A DNA stretch of 64,000 nucleotides from Salvelinus alpinus (taxonomy: Eukaryota > Chordata > Actinopteri > Salmoniformes > Salmonidae), in assembly GCF_045679555.1 (NCBI RefSeq), contig NC_092094.1, positions 12,719,612-12,783,611 on the forward strand. Direction: 5' to 3'. Of the stretch, positions 10,930 to 25,900 are shown in pieces; the stretch's first letter is position 1, and every line of letters begins with the position of its first letter. The position numbers were made by a program, and so were the translations under genes. The notes under the pieces were generated by a model, which saw only the letters and a list, made by a program, of their open reading frames with translations, had not been told where the DNA came from and made no database searches.

Positions 10930-13900
10930 GTACTGTAGTCAAGTCACGGTTTGCCCTACAGCTTTGATTTTGGGTTATACTACTTTATGTAATGAGCGTT
11001 TTCATTGAATTAGGTACAGCAAAAGCTCATAAGCCTACATTTGCGAGCAGTTACTTCAAAAAACATATATGCCAAAACGTATGCACTTACTGTACTTTAG
11101 CACAAGACAATTGAGCTATCTCATTCTCACATTTCCAGCTTTGTCAATATACAAGTATTTTCCTACCTGGATGTGATGTAGACTGGGCTACTACTCTGTA
11201 ATGACTGGAATCAGTGGGTGTATTGAGTTGTGATGGTACACTACACCTTGAATCATGGGTCAATGCAGTGAACATCTTCCGTGGTATGGCTTCATTCGGA
11301 TTATCATAATAGTATTCTACAGAACCATGCATTTGAGTAATACTGCAATGTGAGAATTGTCTCCTTTACTAATGCGACCCTAACTAATGTGTCTCTGACG
11401 ACAGCTGTACTAGTGCGACCCTAACTAATGTGTCTCTGACGACAGCTGTACTAGTGCGACCCTAACTAATGTGTCTCTGACGACAGCTTTACTAATGCGA
11501 CCCTAACTAATGTGTCTCTGACGACAGCTGTACTAGTGCGACCCTAACTAATGTGTCTCTGACGACAGCTTTACTAGTGCGACCCTAACTAATGTGTCTC
11601 TGACGACAGCTGTACTAGTGCGACCCTAACTGTGTCTCTGACGACAGCTGTACTAGTGCGACCCTAACTAATGTGTCTCTGACGACAGCTGTACTAGTGC
11701 GACCCTAACTAATGTGTCTCTGACGACAGCTGTACTAGTGCGACCCTAACTAATGTGTCTCTGACGACAGCTGTACTAGTGCGACCCTAACTAATGTGTC
11801 TCTGACGACAGCTTTACTAATGCGACCCTAACTAATGTGTCTCTGACAAAAGGTCTGCATTGTTTTGGAAGGGTCACCTTTGAGCTCCACTCACAAAAGA
11901 TATGACCATGAGTAACATAATATTATCCTCATTATTGTATAGTTAAGCTGCAGGTTTATTTTTTAATACTAGTGAGTATCGCGATACTGGTACGTCCCGG
12001 CACCTACTAGACGTTCCATAACCCAAATTGTGAAACTCAATCCCTGTTTTGTTTTTAATAGTGATGTCACATGAATTTGGGCATTTATAGGCCTATTTGG
12101 GTCCATCAATAGGTTTAGTTTCTCAGAAGACAACTATAGCCCTAATACTACACAGCCTACCACCCACCTCAATTTTCTTCCCAAAGAAATAAAAATGGGT
12201 TCTGAGAATATGCATTCTTACAGAGAATATAAACCTGCTTACTTACTATGGATGTGCATCTTTCCCTTTCAAGACAATTCGATTAAGATCTGTGGTACGA
12301 TACAGTAGCGATACGTTTTAGTTTCAAATCAAATTTATTTTATATAGCCCTTCGTACATCAGCTAATATCTCGATGTGCTGTACAGAAACCCAGCCTAAA
12401 ACCCCAAACAGCAAGCAATGCAGGTGTTTGAAACTATTTGGTTTGGTTAGATGAAATCAAATCAAATCAAATTTTATTAGTCACATACACATGGTTAGCA
12501 GATGTTAATGCGAGTGTAGCGAAATGCTTGTGCTTCTAGTTCCGACAATGCAGTAATAACCAACAAGTAATCTAACCTAACAATTCCACAACTACTACCT
12601 TATACACACACAAGTGTAAAGGGATAAAGAATATGTACATAAAGATATATGAATGAGTGGTGGTACAGAACGGCATAGGCAAGATCAGTAGATGGTATAG
12701 AGTACAGTATATACATATGAGATGGGTAATGTAGGGTATGTAAACATTATATTAAGTGGCATAGTTTAAAGTGGCTAGTGGTACATGTATTACATAAAGA
12801 TGGCAAGATGCAGTAGATGATATAGAGTACAGTATATACATATGAGATGGGTAATGTAGGGTATGTAAACATTATATTAAGTGGCATTGTTTAAAGTGGC
12901 TAGTGGTACATTTTTACATAATTTCCATCAATTCCCATTTTTAAAGTGGCTGGAGTTGAGTCAGTATGTTGGCAGCGGCCGCTAAATGTTAGTGGTGGCT
13001 GTTTAACAGTCTGATGGCCTTGAGATAGAAGCTGTTTTTCAGTCTCTCGGTCCCTGCTTTGATGCACCTGTACTGACCTCGCCTTCTGGATGATAGCGGG
13101 GTGAACACGCAGTGGCTTGGGTGGTTGTTGTCCTTGATGATCTTTATGGCCTTCCTGTGACATCGGGTGGTGTAGGTGTCCTGGAGGGCAGGTAGTTTGC
13201 CCCCGGTGATGCGTTCTGCAGACCTCACTACCCTCTGGAGAGCCTTACGGTTGTGGGCGGAACAATTCGAAGAAAAAAAAAAGAAAAATGAACGAATCAA
13301 TTCGATGCATTAAACACATTAATTTTCCATTCTAAATTCACAATCTGCTGCTGATGGAGCTCATGGGCTGGATTTGTCTGAGCTGACTCCTGCCGTGTGT
13401 GTATATCCTGACAAGGTAGTAAAACAATAGTACATTTTTAATGTGCTGAATTTGTTCAAATGCAATTTTAGGCTTAAGGGTTAGGCAGTGGAAGTTAACA
13501 TAAAAGAAAATGACTCTAGTGAAAGTCACCCATTAAAATACTACTTGTGTTAGTCTAAAACTATTTGGTTTTAAATATTCTTAAGTATCAAAAGTAAAGG
13601 TATAAATCATTTCAAGTTCCTTATATTCAGCAAACCCAGAGGCACCATTTTTCTTTTTTTAAATTTACGGATAGCCAGGGACACACTCCAACACTCAGAC
13701 ATAATTTACAAATGAAGCGTGTGTTTAGTGAGTTCGCCAGATCAGAGGCAGTAGGATTACCAGGGATATTCTCTTGATAAGTGTGTGAATTGAACCATTT
13801 TTCTCCCCTGCTAAGCATTCAAAATGTAACAAGTACTTTTGGGTGTCAGGGAAAATGTATGGAGTGAAAAGTATAAGTTGTAAAAATAAAAATGCTCCAA

Positions 13901-16900
13901 AAAACTACTTAATAGTACTTTTGGGTTAGGGAAAATATGATTTGAATAAGAATAAATGTTTGCTTCCTAAATCGACATGTATAGCCAAATTAGTTTTCTC
14001 CGGCAGTAGCTTATGCTACTTTTATTCTGGTAAAACACTATTTTCTACAGTGCATTTGATTTTAATAAAAATACCTAGAAAATTTCACTGGTTGCCACTC
14101 AACTAAGTAAGTATACTGTTGTGCAAGCCATTGAACAAACATTTGACTGCTGAAGGTGCTGCGCAGATGTGGCAGATCAGGGAAAAGGCCTATGTGTTGT
14201 TGGTCAGCGCGCAAAGTTGCACAAAGCACCCAGTTTGACTAGACTACTGATATTCCCTGGGGTTGCAAAATGACTTGTAGATCAGTGACTGTCAACATAA
14301 TAACATGCTTAGTTCAACACTGAAGGAGAGGACACAGTTGTCACAAAAGATTAGGTATTTTCGGGAAGGCATAGTCATTTGAGAAAAGAATATTGTGAAC
14401 TGACAATTCGTAATGTTTGAATCGATTTCCTGACTGACGCATGATACATTTGGATCTGTTTGGGGTCGCGCAGACCGATGCACTCGTATCTTACGCATCG
14501 GTCCCCAGTTCAAATGTTTCTCTGTTAATCCTTACATCCCTATTAATTACCCACATCTTCTACCATACATACTCATTTTAATCTGACAATGAAGTTTGGT
14601 CATGCATGAGACAAGCTGATGGATCACCATTTTGTCTTGCGGGAACATTTAGGAAATACAGCCAATGGTACGGTTGGTAAGTAAATCAAGGAACACTGAA
14701 CAAACTGTAAAGAACAAATGATCTTCTGCCAGGACCAAGCACTCTGCATATCCACGCACCTGTTCTCACTTCTGAGAAATGGGACTTATTTTGCAGGTAT
14801 CAATTCACCTCTATGAAGGTTGATGACTAAGAGGAGAGCCATACACATCACCTCGTTGCCTCTGTCGTCAAGGCTGCTTGTCATAATACGGTAATTCGGA
14901 AGGTATTTGCTTCTGAAATACCACTTCGCCACACTTTAGTTTTTCAGATGTCCAGTTTACAGTCCTAGAATACGTGTAGTGAGTGACGCACGGACCAGCA
15001 GGTTGGAGAAAGAGTTGTTCATGAAAGAGTCCATCAGGTCTGAGGAGAGGGGGAGAGGACACTCGGGACATTTCACTTTCAGCACTAAGCTCTCATTATC
15101 ATGGGTTCAGTAGCAAGGCCTACTGTAGATGGAGGAAACGCTATAGAGGTCAGATGTCGATAAACTCCAATAACTGAATTGCAGATACAGTGCCCTCTGG
15201 TGTCTATAGACCTAGTGAATGTGGTTATAGTGATCAAATTGTTGTGCAGATCACTATAGGAACGGTGCACTGAAGCAGCATGCATTGCTGCATTTCTTCA
15301 GCCGCTGCTTCAACAAGTAGGATGTTTTAGAAGGTTCTGTGACCTACGCTGACCACTTGTTTCAGCAAGCACTGAGGGAGAATCCTGTTTTTTGACCTTT
15401 CCCCTTTGTGTAGCCTAGACTCTAGCCACCTGCCATGTAGAATTGATTGTAATGATAATGTGTACTGTTCACTGATCTTTAGGCCCATGTCTGGGAGATA
15501 AGGTGTTGTCCCAATAACATCAGAGAAATGATCTCAACCCCAGTTAGCGTTCCATTGTGACTTAACATGTATTATCTTATCTTTCATCCTCTCTCATTTC
15601 CACCTCTATCCCCCTCTCTCTCCCTCCCTCTCCCCATCTCTTTCTCTGCTCCTGTCTGTAGGAGTGGAACGTCACCCGGTTGACCTTTGAGTATGACTCT
15701 GAGCCCTATGGGAAGGAGAGAGATGGAGCCATCATTAAAATGGCCCAGGAGTTTGGAGTGGAGACCATCGTGAGGAATTCTCACACACTCTACAACTTGG
15801 ACAGGTTAGTCACTGACTGTCACACTCAGTAGGAAGGGTCCAATAAGTCAAATGTTTATTTCCCCATTATACTGCTTATCTAACCTAGTCCCAAATCGTT
15901 TTGTCCTGTATAGCCGCAGGACAATGACCATAGGAGTTGGCAAGACGTCACAAACAGATCTGGGATCAGGCTAGTGCTTACCTAGTCATTTGAATGTTGA
16001 GCTCACTCTGTTCCCAGTGCTATTAAAAATCTGTCATCCTGCCCCTGAGCAAGGCAGTTAACCTACTGTTCCCCGGATGCTGAAGACATGGATGTCGATT
16101 AAGGCAGCCCTCTGCACCTCTAATTCAGAGAGGTTGGGTTAAATGCGGAAGACATATTTCAGTTGAAGGAATTCAATTGTACAACTGACTAGGTATCCCC
16201 CTTTCCCTATTCAACACCTTATTGGATAAACCAGAGCAAAGTGTGTCCCAGGGGAAACCTTACTACTGTGGTGCTGTAACACATCTGAGATGATGCTACG
16301 TGTTATGCCATGGGGACAGCCAGCTGACAGTCTTGTCATCACAACAGAACAGTGTGGGAAATAAACTTACCCCAGCAATACTGTAAAATGCTGAATTAAC
16401 AGATTATTTGACCAGAGAGAAGTCCATAAGATTTTGGCAGTGTATTGTGTCTATCCAGTAGGCTAAGTGATGTCAGTATACCACCGGAAGTCAAACTAGA
16501 GAGCAATGCAGTGGGTAACATAATTGTGATTTCATGCTGTAAAGACACATGCTGCAAGCAGAGCTCAAAGGGGAAAAGCACTGCCGTAGAATGAGCTGAA
16601 AGAGTTTTGATGTTCTACTTCCCACAAACACACAGTCCCATAGAATCCCATAGCTTAGTGATGCTTCCTAGTGGTGGGTTAATGTAACTGACTGTCACAC
16701 CACACAACATGTGCAGGCTCAAGTCAGTGGGAGGAGGAAATGTCTGAGCAGGGAGGCAGTCACTGTGGCAGACATGTGCGTGGCGGACAGGTGGGGTGGC
16801 AGTGCTCAGCCATCGCAACCACATTGCTGCCGGAGACACGTGGGCTCCTGACGCCTGCTCGGCCCAGCCCACAATATGAGTTGATCCAATAAGAATACCT

Positions 16901-19900
16901 AAAAGGGACCAAACGGCGCCAATATATATGAGCGTTGCGTAAGATGGGACCTATTTTATAAGATTCACGCTGTAACATAATCAGGCCATGGTTGGGGGAT
17001 AACTACAGTACCAGTCAAAAGTTTGGACACACCTACTCAATCAAGGATTTTTCTTTATGTTTACTGTTTTCTACATTGTAGAATAATAGTGAAGACCTCA
17101 ACTATGAAATAACACATATAGAATCATGTAGTAACCAAAAAAGTGTAAAACAAATCAAAATATATTTTATATTTGAGATTCTTGAAAGTAGTCACCCTTT
17201 GCCTTGATGACAGCTTTGCACACTCTTGGCATTCTCGCAACCAGCTTCATGAGGAAGTCACCTGAAATACATTTCAATTAACAGGTGTGCCTTGTTAAAA
17301 ATGTATTTGTGGAATTTCTTTCCTTGATGTGTTTGAGCCAATCTCACCAACAATGCTTTGCTCTGTTATGAGTCAAGATGTTGCCAGATTATTTATTGTT
17401 TAAGTACTTTATGTATATCAGGGGTATATGAGGTAATGGAAAAGATTAATAACAACTTGATAACTATGATCCAATCCAGTACCATTATTATGTTGACTAT
17501 CAATAATTTATACTGTATAGGTTTCAAAACTACATCATGTCGACTGAAAAGTACAACTGTATTGATTGTTTTGAATTGTGCTGAGAAATTATGTACCGGC
17601 CAGTTAATTTACACAACCAGTTTGCTGACGTGCAAAGATCACCACATCAGTATCAATTGGCCTTTCAACAAATAATGCTCTGTTTTAATCCTGAAATGAC
17701 ATTTTCATAATTTCTACCTCTGCATTTACACCATCATCTTCAGGATCATTGAGATGAACAACTGCCCTCCACTCGCGGTCAAGAATCACCCGTGCGTTTT
17801 CCTCAACAGCATCACTTCACCACAGCAGTATTATAATGGACATTTCAACAAAGTTACCTCGGGCCTGGTATTCACAAAACGTCTGATTTTAGAAGTGCTG
17901 ATCTACGATCAGTTTTGCCTTTTTATATCATAATGAATAAGATAACAGGGGCAGGGTGAGGACCTAATCCTAGATCAGCATTCCTACTCTGAGATGCTTT
18001 ATGAATACGGTCCCGTATCTCAATATGTTTTAATCTCACTATCCTTCATGTTTCTACTGTTATCAGGATCGTTGAGATGAACAACGGCAGTCCTCCGCTG
18101 ACCTTCAAGAGGTTCCAGGCCTTAGTGAACAGGCTAGAGCTGCCTATGAAACCCCTGCCCACCATCACACAAGAACAGATGGGCAGTTGTCGGACGAAGA
18201 TCGCTGATAACCACGACGAACACTACAGTGTCCCCTCTCTGGAAGAGCTTGGTAATCAATTAATCAGTCAATCAATCAGATGTATTTTAATACTCCTTTG
18301 ATATCAGCAATCACTGCATTTACAGTAACCCAGCATAGACTCCATCCAGACCTTGTAAGAGAATGACATTCAATTATGGATTGTCATTTTGACTTGGGTG
18401 TACCATATACACTACCGGTCAAAAGTTTTAGAACACATACTAATTCAAGGGTTTTTCTTTATTTTTTACTACATCCGCATCGAGCTAAAGGCTAGAGCTG
18501 CCACTTTCAAGGACAAACCATCAAACAAGCAAAGCGTCAATATAGGATTAGGATTGAATCCTACTACACCGACTCTGACGCTCGTCGGATGTGGCAGGGC
18601 TTGAAAATTATTTCGGACAACAAAGGGAAACCCAGCAGCGTGCTGCCCAGTGACGCGAGCCTACCAGACGAGCTAAATGCCTTTTATGCTCGCTTCGAGG
18701 CAAGCAACACTGAAGCATGCATGAGAGCACCAGCTGTTCTGGGTGACTGTGTGATTACGCTCTCGGTAGCCGATGTGAGCAAGGCCTTTTAAACAGGTCA
18801 ACATTCACAAAGCCGCGGGGCCAAACAGATTACCAGGACGTGTACTCAAAGCATGTGCAGACCAACTGTCAAGTGTCTTCACTGACATTTTCAACCTCAC
18901 CCTGACCGAGTCTGTAATACCTACATGTTTCAAGCAGACCACCATAGTCCCTGTGTCGAAGGAAGCGAAGGTAACCTGCCTAAATAATTACCGCCCCATA
19001 GCATTCACGTCGGTAGCCATGAAGTGCTTTGAAAGGCTGGTCATGGCTCACATCTACAGCATCCTCCCAGATACCCTAGACCCACACCAATTCGCATACC
19101 GCCCCAACAGATCCACAGATGACGCAATCTCAATTGTACTCCACACTGCCCTTTCCCACCTGGACCAAAGGAACACCTATGTGAGAATGCTATTCATTGA
19201 CTACAGCTCAGCATTCAACACCATAGTGCCCACAAAGCTTATCACCAAGCTAAGGACCCTGGGACTAAACACCTCCCTTTGCAACTGGATCCTGGACTTC
19301 TTGACAGGCCACCCCCAGGTGGTAAGAGTAGGCAACAACACATCTGCCACACTGATCCTTAACACTGGGGCCCCTCAGGGGTGTATACTTAGTCCCCTCC
19401 TGTATTCCCTGTTCACCCACGACTGCATTACCAAACACGTCTCCAACACCATCATTAAGTTTGCTGACAACACAACAGTGGTAGGCCTGATCACCGACAA
19501 TGATGAGATGGCCTATAGGGAGGTGGTCAGAGACCTGGCAGTGTGGTACCAGGACAACAACCTCTCCCTCAATGTGATCAAGATAAAGGAGCTGATCGTG
19601 GACTATCGGAAAAGGCGCGCCGAACAGACCCCCATTAACATCGATGGGGTTGTAGTGGAGCCGGTCGAGAGTCAAGTTCCTTGGTGTCCACATCACCAAT
19701 GAACTGTCATGGTCCAAACACACCAGGACAGTTGTGAAGAGGGCACGACAACACCTTTTCCCCCTCCGGAGACTGAAAAGATTTAGCATGGGTCCCCAGA
19801 TCCTCAAAGTTCTACAGCTGCACCATCGAGAGAATCCTGACCGGTTGCATCATCGCCTGGTATGGTAACTACTCGGCATCTGCACGTAAGCCGCAACAGA

Positions 19901-22900
19901 GGGTAGTGTGTATGGCCCAGTACATCACTAGGGCCAAGCTTCCTGCCAGCCAGGACCTATATCCTAGCAGGTGTCAGAGGAAAGCATAAAACATTGTCAA
20001 AAACTCCAGTCACCCACGTCATAGACTGTTCTCTCAGAAGATAGCCCTATTTGGTAAAAGACCACGTCCATATTATTGAAAGAACAGCTAAAATAAGCAA
20101 AGAGAAACAACAGTCCATCATTACTTTAAGACATAAAGGTCAGTCAATACGGAACATTTAAAGTACTTTGAAAGTTTCTTCAAGTGCAGTCGCAAAAACC
20201 ATCAAGCACTATGATGAAACTGGCTCTGAAGAGTACTGCCACAGGAATGGACGACCCAGAGTTACCTCTGCTGCAGAGCATAAGTTCATTAGAGTTAACA
20301 GCCTCAGAAATTGCAGCCCAAATAAATGCTTCACAGAGTTCAAGTAACAGACACATCTCAACATCAACTGTTCAGAGGAGACTGCGTGAATCAGGCCTTC
20401 ATGGTCGAATTGCTGCAAGGAAGCAACTACTAAAGGACACCAATAAGAAGAAGAGACTTGCTTAGGCCAAGAAACAAGAGCAATGAACATTAGACCGGTG
20501 GAAATTTGTCCTTTTGATCTGGAGACCAAATGTGAGATTCCAACCGCCTTACCTTTGTGAGACTGAGTGTGGGTGAACGAATGATCTCTGCATGTGTATT
20601 TTCCCACCGTAAAGCATGGAGGAGGAGGAGGTGTTATGGTGTGGCGGTGCTTTGCTGGTGACACGATCTGTGATTTTATTTAGAATTCAAGGCACACTTA
20701 ACCAGCATGGCAACCACAGCATTCTGCAATGATACGCCATCCCATGTGGTTTGCGCTTAGTGGGACTATCATTTGTTTTTCAAGTGGACAATGACCCAAC
20801 ACACCTCCCAGGCTTTGTAAGGGCTATTTGACCAAGAAGGAGAGTGGAGGCCTGCATCAGATGACCTGGCCTCCACAATTCCCTGACCTCAACCAAATTG
20901 AGATGGTTTGGGATGAGTCGGATCGCAGAGTGAAAGAAAAGCAGCCAACTCAGCATATGTGGGAACTCCTTCAAGACTGTTGGAAAAGCATTCCAGGTGA
21001 AGCTGGTTGAGAGAATGCCAAGAGTGTGCAAAGTTGTCATCAAGGCAAAGGGTGGCTACCTTGAAGAATCTCAAATATAAAATGTATTTGAATTGGGTTT
21101 TTTAAAGCATTTTTTCTATTGTTACGTGATTCCATATGTGTTATTTCATAGTGTTGATGTCTTCGCTATTATTGTACAATGTAGAAAATAGTCAAAATAA
21201 AGAAAAACCCTTGAATGAGTAGGTGTTCTAAAACTTTTGACCGGTAGTGTATATATATTTTTTCACATGTTAAAACAATTGTGTGTTTGTACAGTATAAT
21301 AGTTCTTGTTGCTAATGTATTTACACCATTGGGTTCTCCAGAACTGTAACATCCTGTTAATCACCATGTACTGTGTGTGAGGCTAAATGTCGTCACAATG
21401 CACATGGTAACTGACTGTTCTGTTCTCCAGGATTCAAGACTCAAGGCCTGGACCCTGCGGTGTGGAAGGGAGGGGAGTCTGAAGCACTAGAGAGACTCAA
21501 CAAACACTTAGACAGAAAAGCCTGGGTAGCTAGCTTTGAGCGAGCCAGGATCAACATGTGTTCGCTCATCGCCAGTCCCACGGGCCTCAGCCCCTATCTA
21601 CGCTTTGGATGCTTATCATGTCGAGTCTTCTACTACAACCTGAGGGAACTCTACATGAAGGTACCGAGACCTTTGATCACCACAATAGAGATCTTTCTTT
21701 TTTTTAACAAAAATACTTGTTGCTGTTTGGAATGGGATAAAGAAGCTGTTTGATCATGTAATTGTAAAATAACATTTTGTTTCTGCGTGCTCTGTGGTAT
21801 AGGCTGGGTTACAGTAAAGCACAACTGCTGATGTAAGAAGTGATTTTGATAGGTATTTCTCTATCCATCCCTCCCACTCAGTTGCGGAAGAATTGCAGTC
21901 CCCCGCTCTCTTTATTCGGCCAGCTCCTGTGGAGAGAATTCTTCTATGCAGCGGGAACCAACAACCCTAACTTCGACCGGATGGAGGGCAACCCCATCTG
22001 TGTTCAGATCCCCTGGGACCATAACCCTGAGGCCCTGGCCAAGTGGGCAGAGGGGAGCACAGGCTTCCCCTGGATAGACGCTATCATGACCCAGCTGAGG
22101 CAGGAGGGCTGGATCCACCACCTGGCCAGACACGCTGTGGCCTGCTTCCTGACTCGGGGAGACCTGTGGATAAGCTGGGAGAGTGGCATGAGGGTAGGTT
22201 AGATTCCCTTCCCTCTCCAGTCGTTTTACGTTAACTTTTTCTCGATTAATCTTTCCTCATTTGCTCGCGTCTTCAGTCCCTTTCCTTCTCAAATGCATTG
22301 GAGGATAAGATCAAAGGTCTCCACTCTGACCTTCTCCTGCAATGGGCTTTGAGAGGGCATGCAAGGAATCAAAGAAAGTAATTGAGAAAGAACCAGTGTC
22401 GCCCAACATGCACGACCATACCACAACAAGGGTTGTGGAGAAGCTTTAGTATTTTAGGAGGACATGTAGCAGTAGTAACCTATAGAGCTTGTCATCAGCG
22501 TTGGTAGATCTGGGCAGGGGTGTCCAACCCTGTTCCTGGAGAGCTACCTTCCTGTATGTTTTCGCTCCAACCCCAGTTGTAACTAACCTGGTTCAGCTTA
22601 TCAACCAGCTAATTATTAGAATCAGGTGTGCTAGATTAGGATTGGAGTGAACCTACAGGATGGTAGCTCTCCAGGAACAGGGTTGGAGAGCCCTGGCGTA
22701 GGTAGTTCTGGGATTCATTTTTTTATGTATTTTAACCGTAATTTAACTAGGCAAGTAAGTTAAGAACAAATTCTTATTTTCAATGACGGCCTAGGAACAG
22801 TGGGTTAATTGCCTTGTTCAGGGGCAGAACAATATTTACCTTGTCAGCTCGGGGATTCAATCTTGCAACCTTTCGATTACTAGTCCAACTCTCTAACCAC

Positions 22901-25900
22901 TAGGCAATCTGCCAGGCTGTGGATAAGCCACAGCCTGTCAGTGTCTTATCATGTAACGCTGGGGCTTTTCTCTAGTCCTTTATCAAGGTGTTAGAGCTTT
23001 TACTGAATACAGAATGTCAACACACACACAGTGTTTACTTTACCTTAGTACTTCCATAAAGCAGGCCAATAACAGAAATACATGGACATTTACACACACA
23101 AAAGCATTGGGGGTTTACATTGACAAGGAAAGCGTGGGTATTTACTGTATATACAAAGCATCAAGACGTACGTGAGACAGTAGTGGTGCCGCTTCACTGG
23201 TATCTAACTGTATTCTGTGCTGGTTGGTTCTGCCTGTCAGGTGTTTGAGGAGCTGCTCCTGGATGCAGACTGGAGTGTGAACGCAGGCAGCTGGATGTGG
23301 CTCTCCTGCAGTGCCTTCTTCCAGCAGTTCTTCCACTGTTACTGCCCTGTGGGCTTCGGAAGGAGGACAGACCCCAGCGGAGACTACATCAGGTACACAC
23401 ACACACTACATCTCACACACACACTACGTCTCACACACACACACATTACATCAGGTACACACACTAACCTGTGGGCTTTGGACAGAGGACAGTGATTGGT
23501 CCGTGATTACCACGTTGTTTGTGCTTTGGCTGAATAATTAAACTCTATTGATCCATAGAGGCTCATACAGGCACAATAAAGACATGGCATATATCGGAAC
23601 ACATTGATATGAGCACTAATGGCTGACGGCAGGATTGAGCGTCAGAACCAGTGCTGGTTGTGGGTCTGGCTGTGCACCCAGGACTGGAACCTGGTCAGCC
23701 GGTGGTTCCTGGACAGTGCCGGGCATTGGATTCAGGGCTGGGTCTGGCGATGGGCCCAGGTCAAGCATATCTGCAAGGGCAGCAGATGTAGTAGGTGTTA
23801 ATGTTTTAAGTGTATATTATATAAGAAAAAGCGAACTCTTGCGGTGGTATTATCGCTCAAGGGAAGAGCGAGAGATACAGCACTGGAAATATACGTTGAG
23901 GATTTGAACAAGGAAAACGGAATGGGAACTTTGATCTAAGCATTTGCCCATCACAAATCCACTGGACAGGCGTGGAAGGAGATCAGAATGCAGTATTTGT
24001 GTAAGCACTTACCTTTGGGTTAAAGACTGTCCTCGTAAAACATGAACAAGTTAAACTAACAGAGGAACATGTAAACACAGAGAGAGAGCCAATCTGATAC
24101 TGAGATCTTTCTAGTTGAATCCTTAGGATCTGCTGTGATTGATACTGCATGTACACGCACAGTGTGTGGTGCAACATGTCTTGATAGTTATGTCAGTGAA
24201 TTAAATATAAAATAAGTACAACATATGATTGACACAACAAGCAACAGATATTTCACATTTGGAGATGGGAGAGTCGTCCATTCTACCAAGAGAGTTAAGA
24301 TACCAGCAAACATTGGTCAGACTAAGAGTCACATTGAAACAGAGGTGGTCCCTACAGATATCCCCTTACTATTAAGCAAAGCTTCCCTCAAGAAGGCAGG
24401 GGCTGTACTAGACAACAAAAAAAATCCATGGCAGTGATGTTTTAAACAACCAGTGACCCTTGAACTTACTACCTCAGGCCACTATTGTTTAAACATTTTA
24501 GACAAAGACATCACACAGTCCATGTAAAAATTTGATTCTGACTGACACAGAGCACATTAAGATTCTGAACACAGCGAGAGGAAGAGAGGAAAAACTCAAA
24601 GTATTGTTAACTTCACAAACAGTTTGGTCATGCTACAGTTGACAGACTTCAGAAATGACTCAGCAGTTCTGGGAATAATGACGATGAGTATTTCCATTCT
24701 ACGGCAGATGGTTAATAGTTGTGAGACATGTCAGAAATACAGCAAACCTAAGCCCAGACCAGCTGTTGGTTTGCCACTGGCGTACAAGTACAATGAAACA
24801 GTGGCTGTAGATCTACATGAGTTAGGACTAAGTGTGTGGTACCTTCACATAATCCACCACTTCACACGCTTCAGCGCTGGAAGCACTGTGAATACAAAGA
24901 AACCCAGTGACATCGTCAAGCACTTCATTCCTTCCTGGTTAAGTGTGAATGGCCCGCCCCAGAAATTGTACAGTGACGATGGAAAATAATTCAATAATAA
25001 TGAAATAAGAGAAATGGCAGAGAAATTCAACATGGACGTAAAGACAACTGCTTCATACAGTCCATGGAGCAATGGACTTCTGGAGAGACACAATCAAACA
25101 CTGAAAGTGAAGCAAGACAATGGATGTGACTGAAACAGCCCTAGATTGGGCTTTGATGGCAAAAAACTCAATGCACAATGTTCATAGTTACAGCCCATAG
25201 CAACTATTGTTGGGGCAGAACCCTAATCTTCCCTCTGTACTGGTTGACAAGTCACCAGCACTAGAAGGGACCAGTGTGAGTGCATGGGTGGGACAGCACC
25301 TTTCAGCACGACATGCAGCGAGAAAAGCGTTCACTGAAGCAGTGTTCAGAGAGAATTCTCAGGGCTCTGCGTAAACAACCCACCGATGAGATGTACGAGA
25401 CTGGAAACAAAGTGTAATACAAACGAGTTGACTGTCAAGAGTGGAAAGGACCGGGAGTAGTCATTGGCCAAGATGGTGTGGTGATATTTGTGAGGCACAG
25501 AGGCACCATTGTCAGGGTCCGTCACTCAGGACGGCAGACAGTAAATTATCAACAAGATGGAGGGGCTGTTGCTGAGAATCGGCCGCCTCCTACTGAAAAT
25601 GGCAAAGGGCACATTAACAGACACAAACCTACCAAACAATTTTTTACATTTATTTATCTAGGCAAATCAGTTAAGAACACATGTTTATTTACAATGACGG
25701 CCTACCCCGGCCTCCCCTAACCCAGAAAACACTGGGCCACTTGTGCATCGCCCTGTGGGACTCCAGATCACGTCCAGGTGTGATACAGCCCGGGATCAAA
25801 CCAGAGTCTGCAGTGACTCCTCTAGCACTGAGATGCAGTGCCTTAGACCGCTGCGCCAGTAAGGCGCGACTTTGTCACACAACCCATTCTGTAATGGAGA

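Noticed and set aside
11374..11848. Regular spaced repeats as a CRISPR array
   Set aside because: Units are contiguous without unique spacers; this is a eukaryotic intronic minisatellite.
19265..19807. 180-codon minus-strand ORF
   Set aside because: Shadow of the LINE reverse transcriptase on the plus strand.
22735..22925. tRNA-like sequence as a tRNA gene
   Set aside because: Degenerate tRNA-like head fused to a SINE tail; no complete cloverleaf expected.
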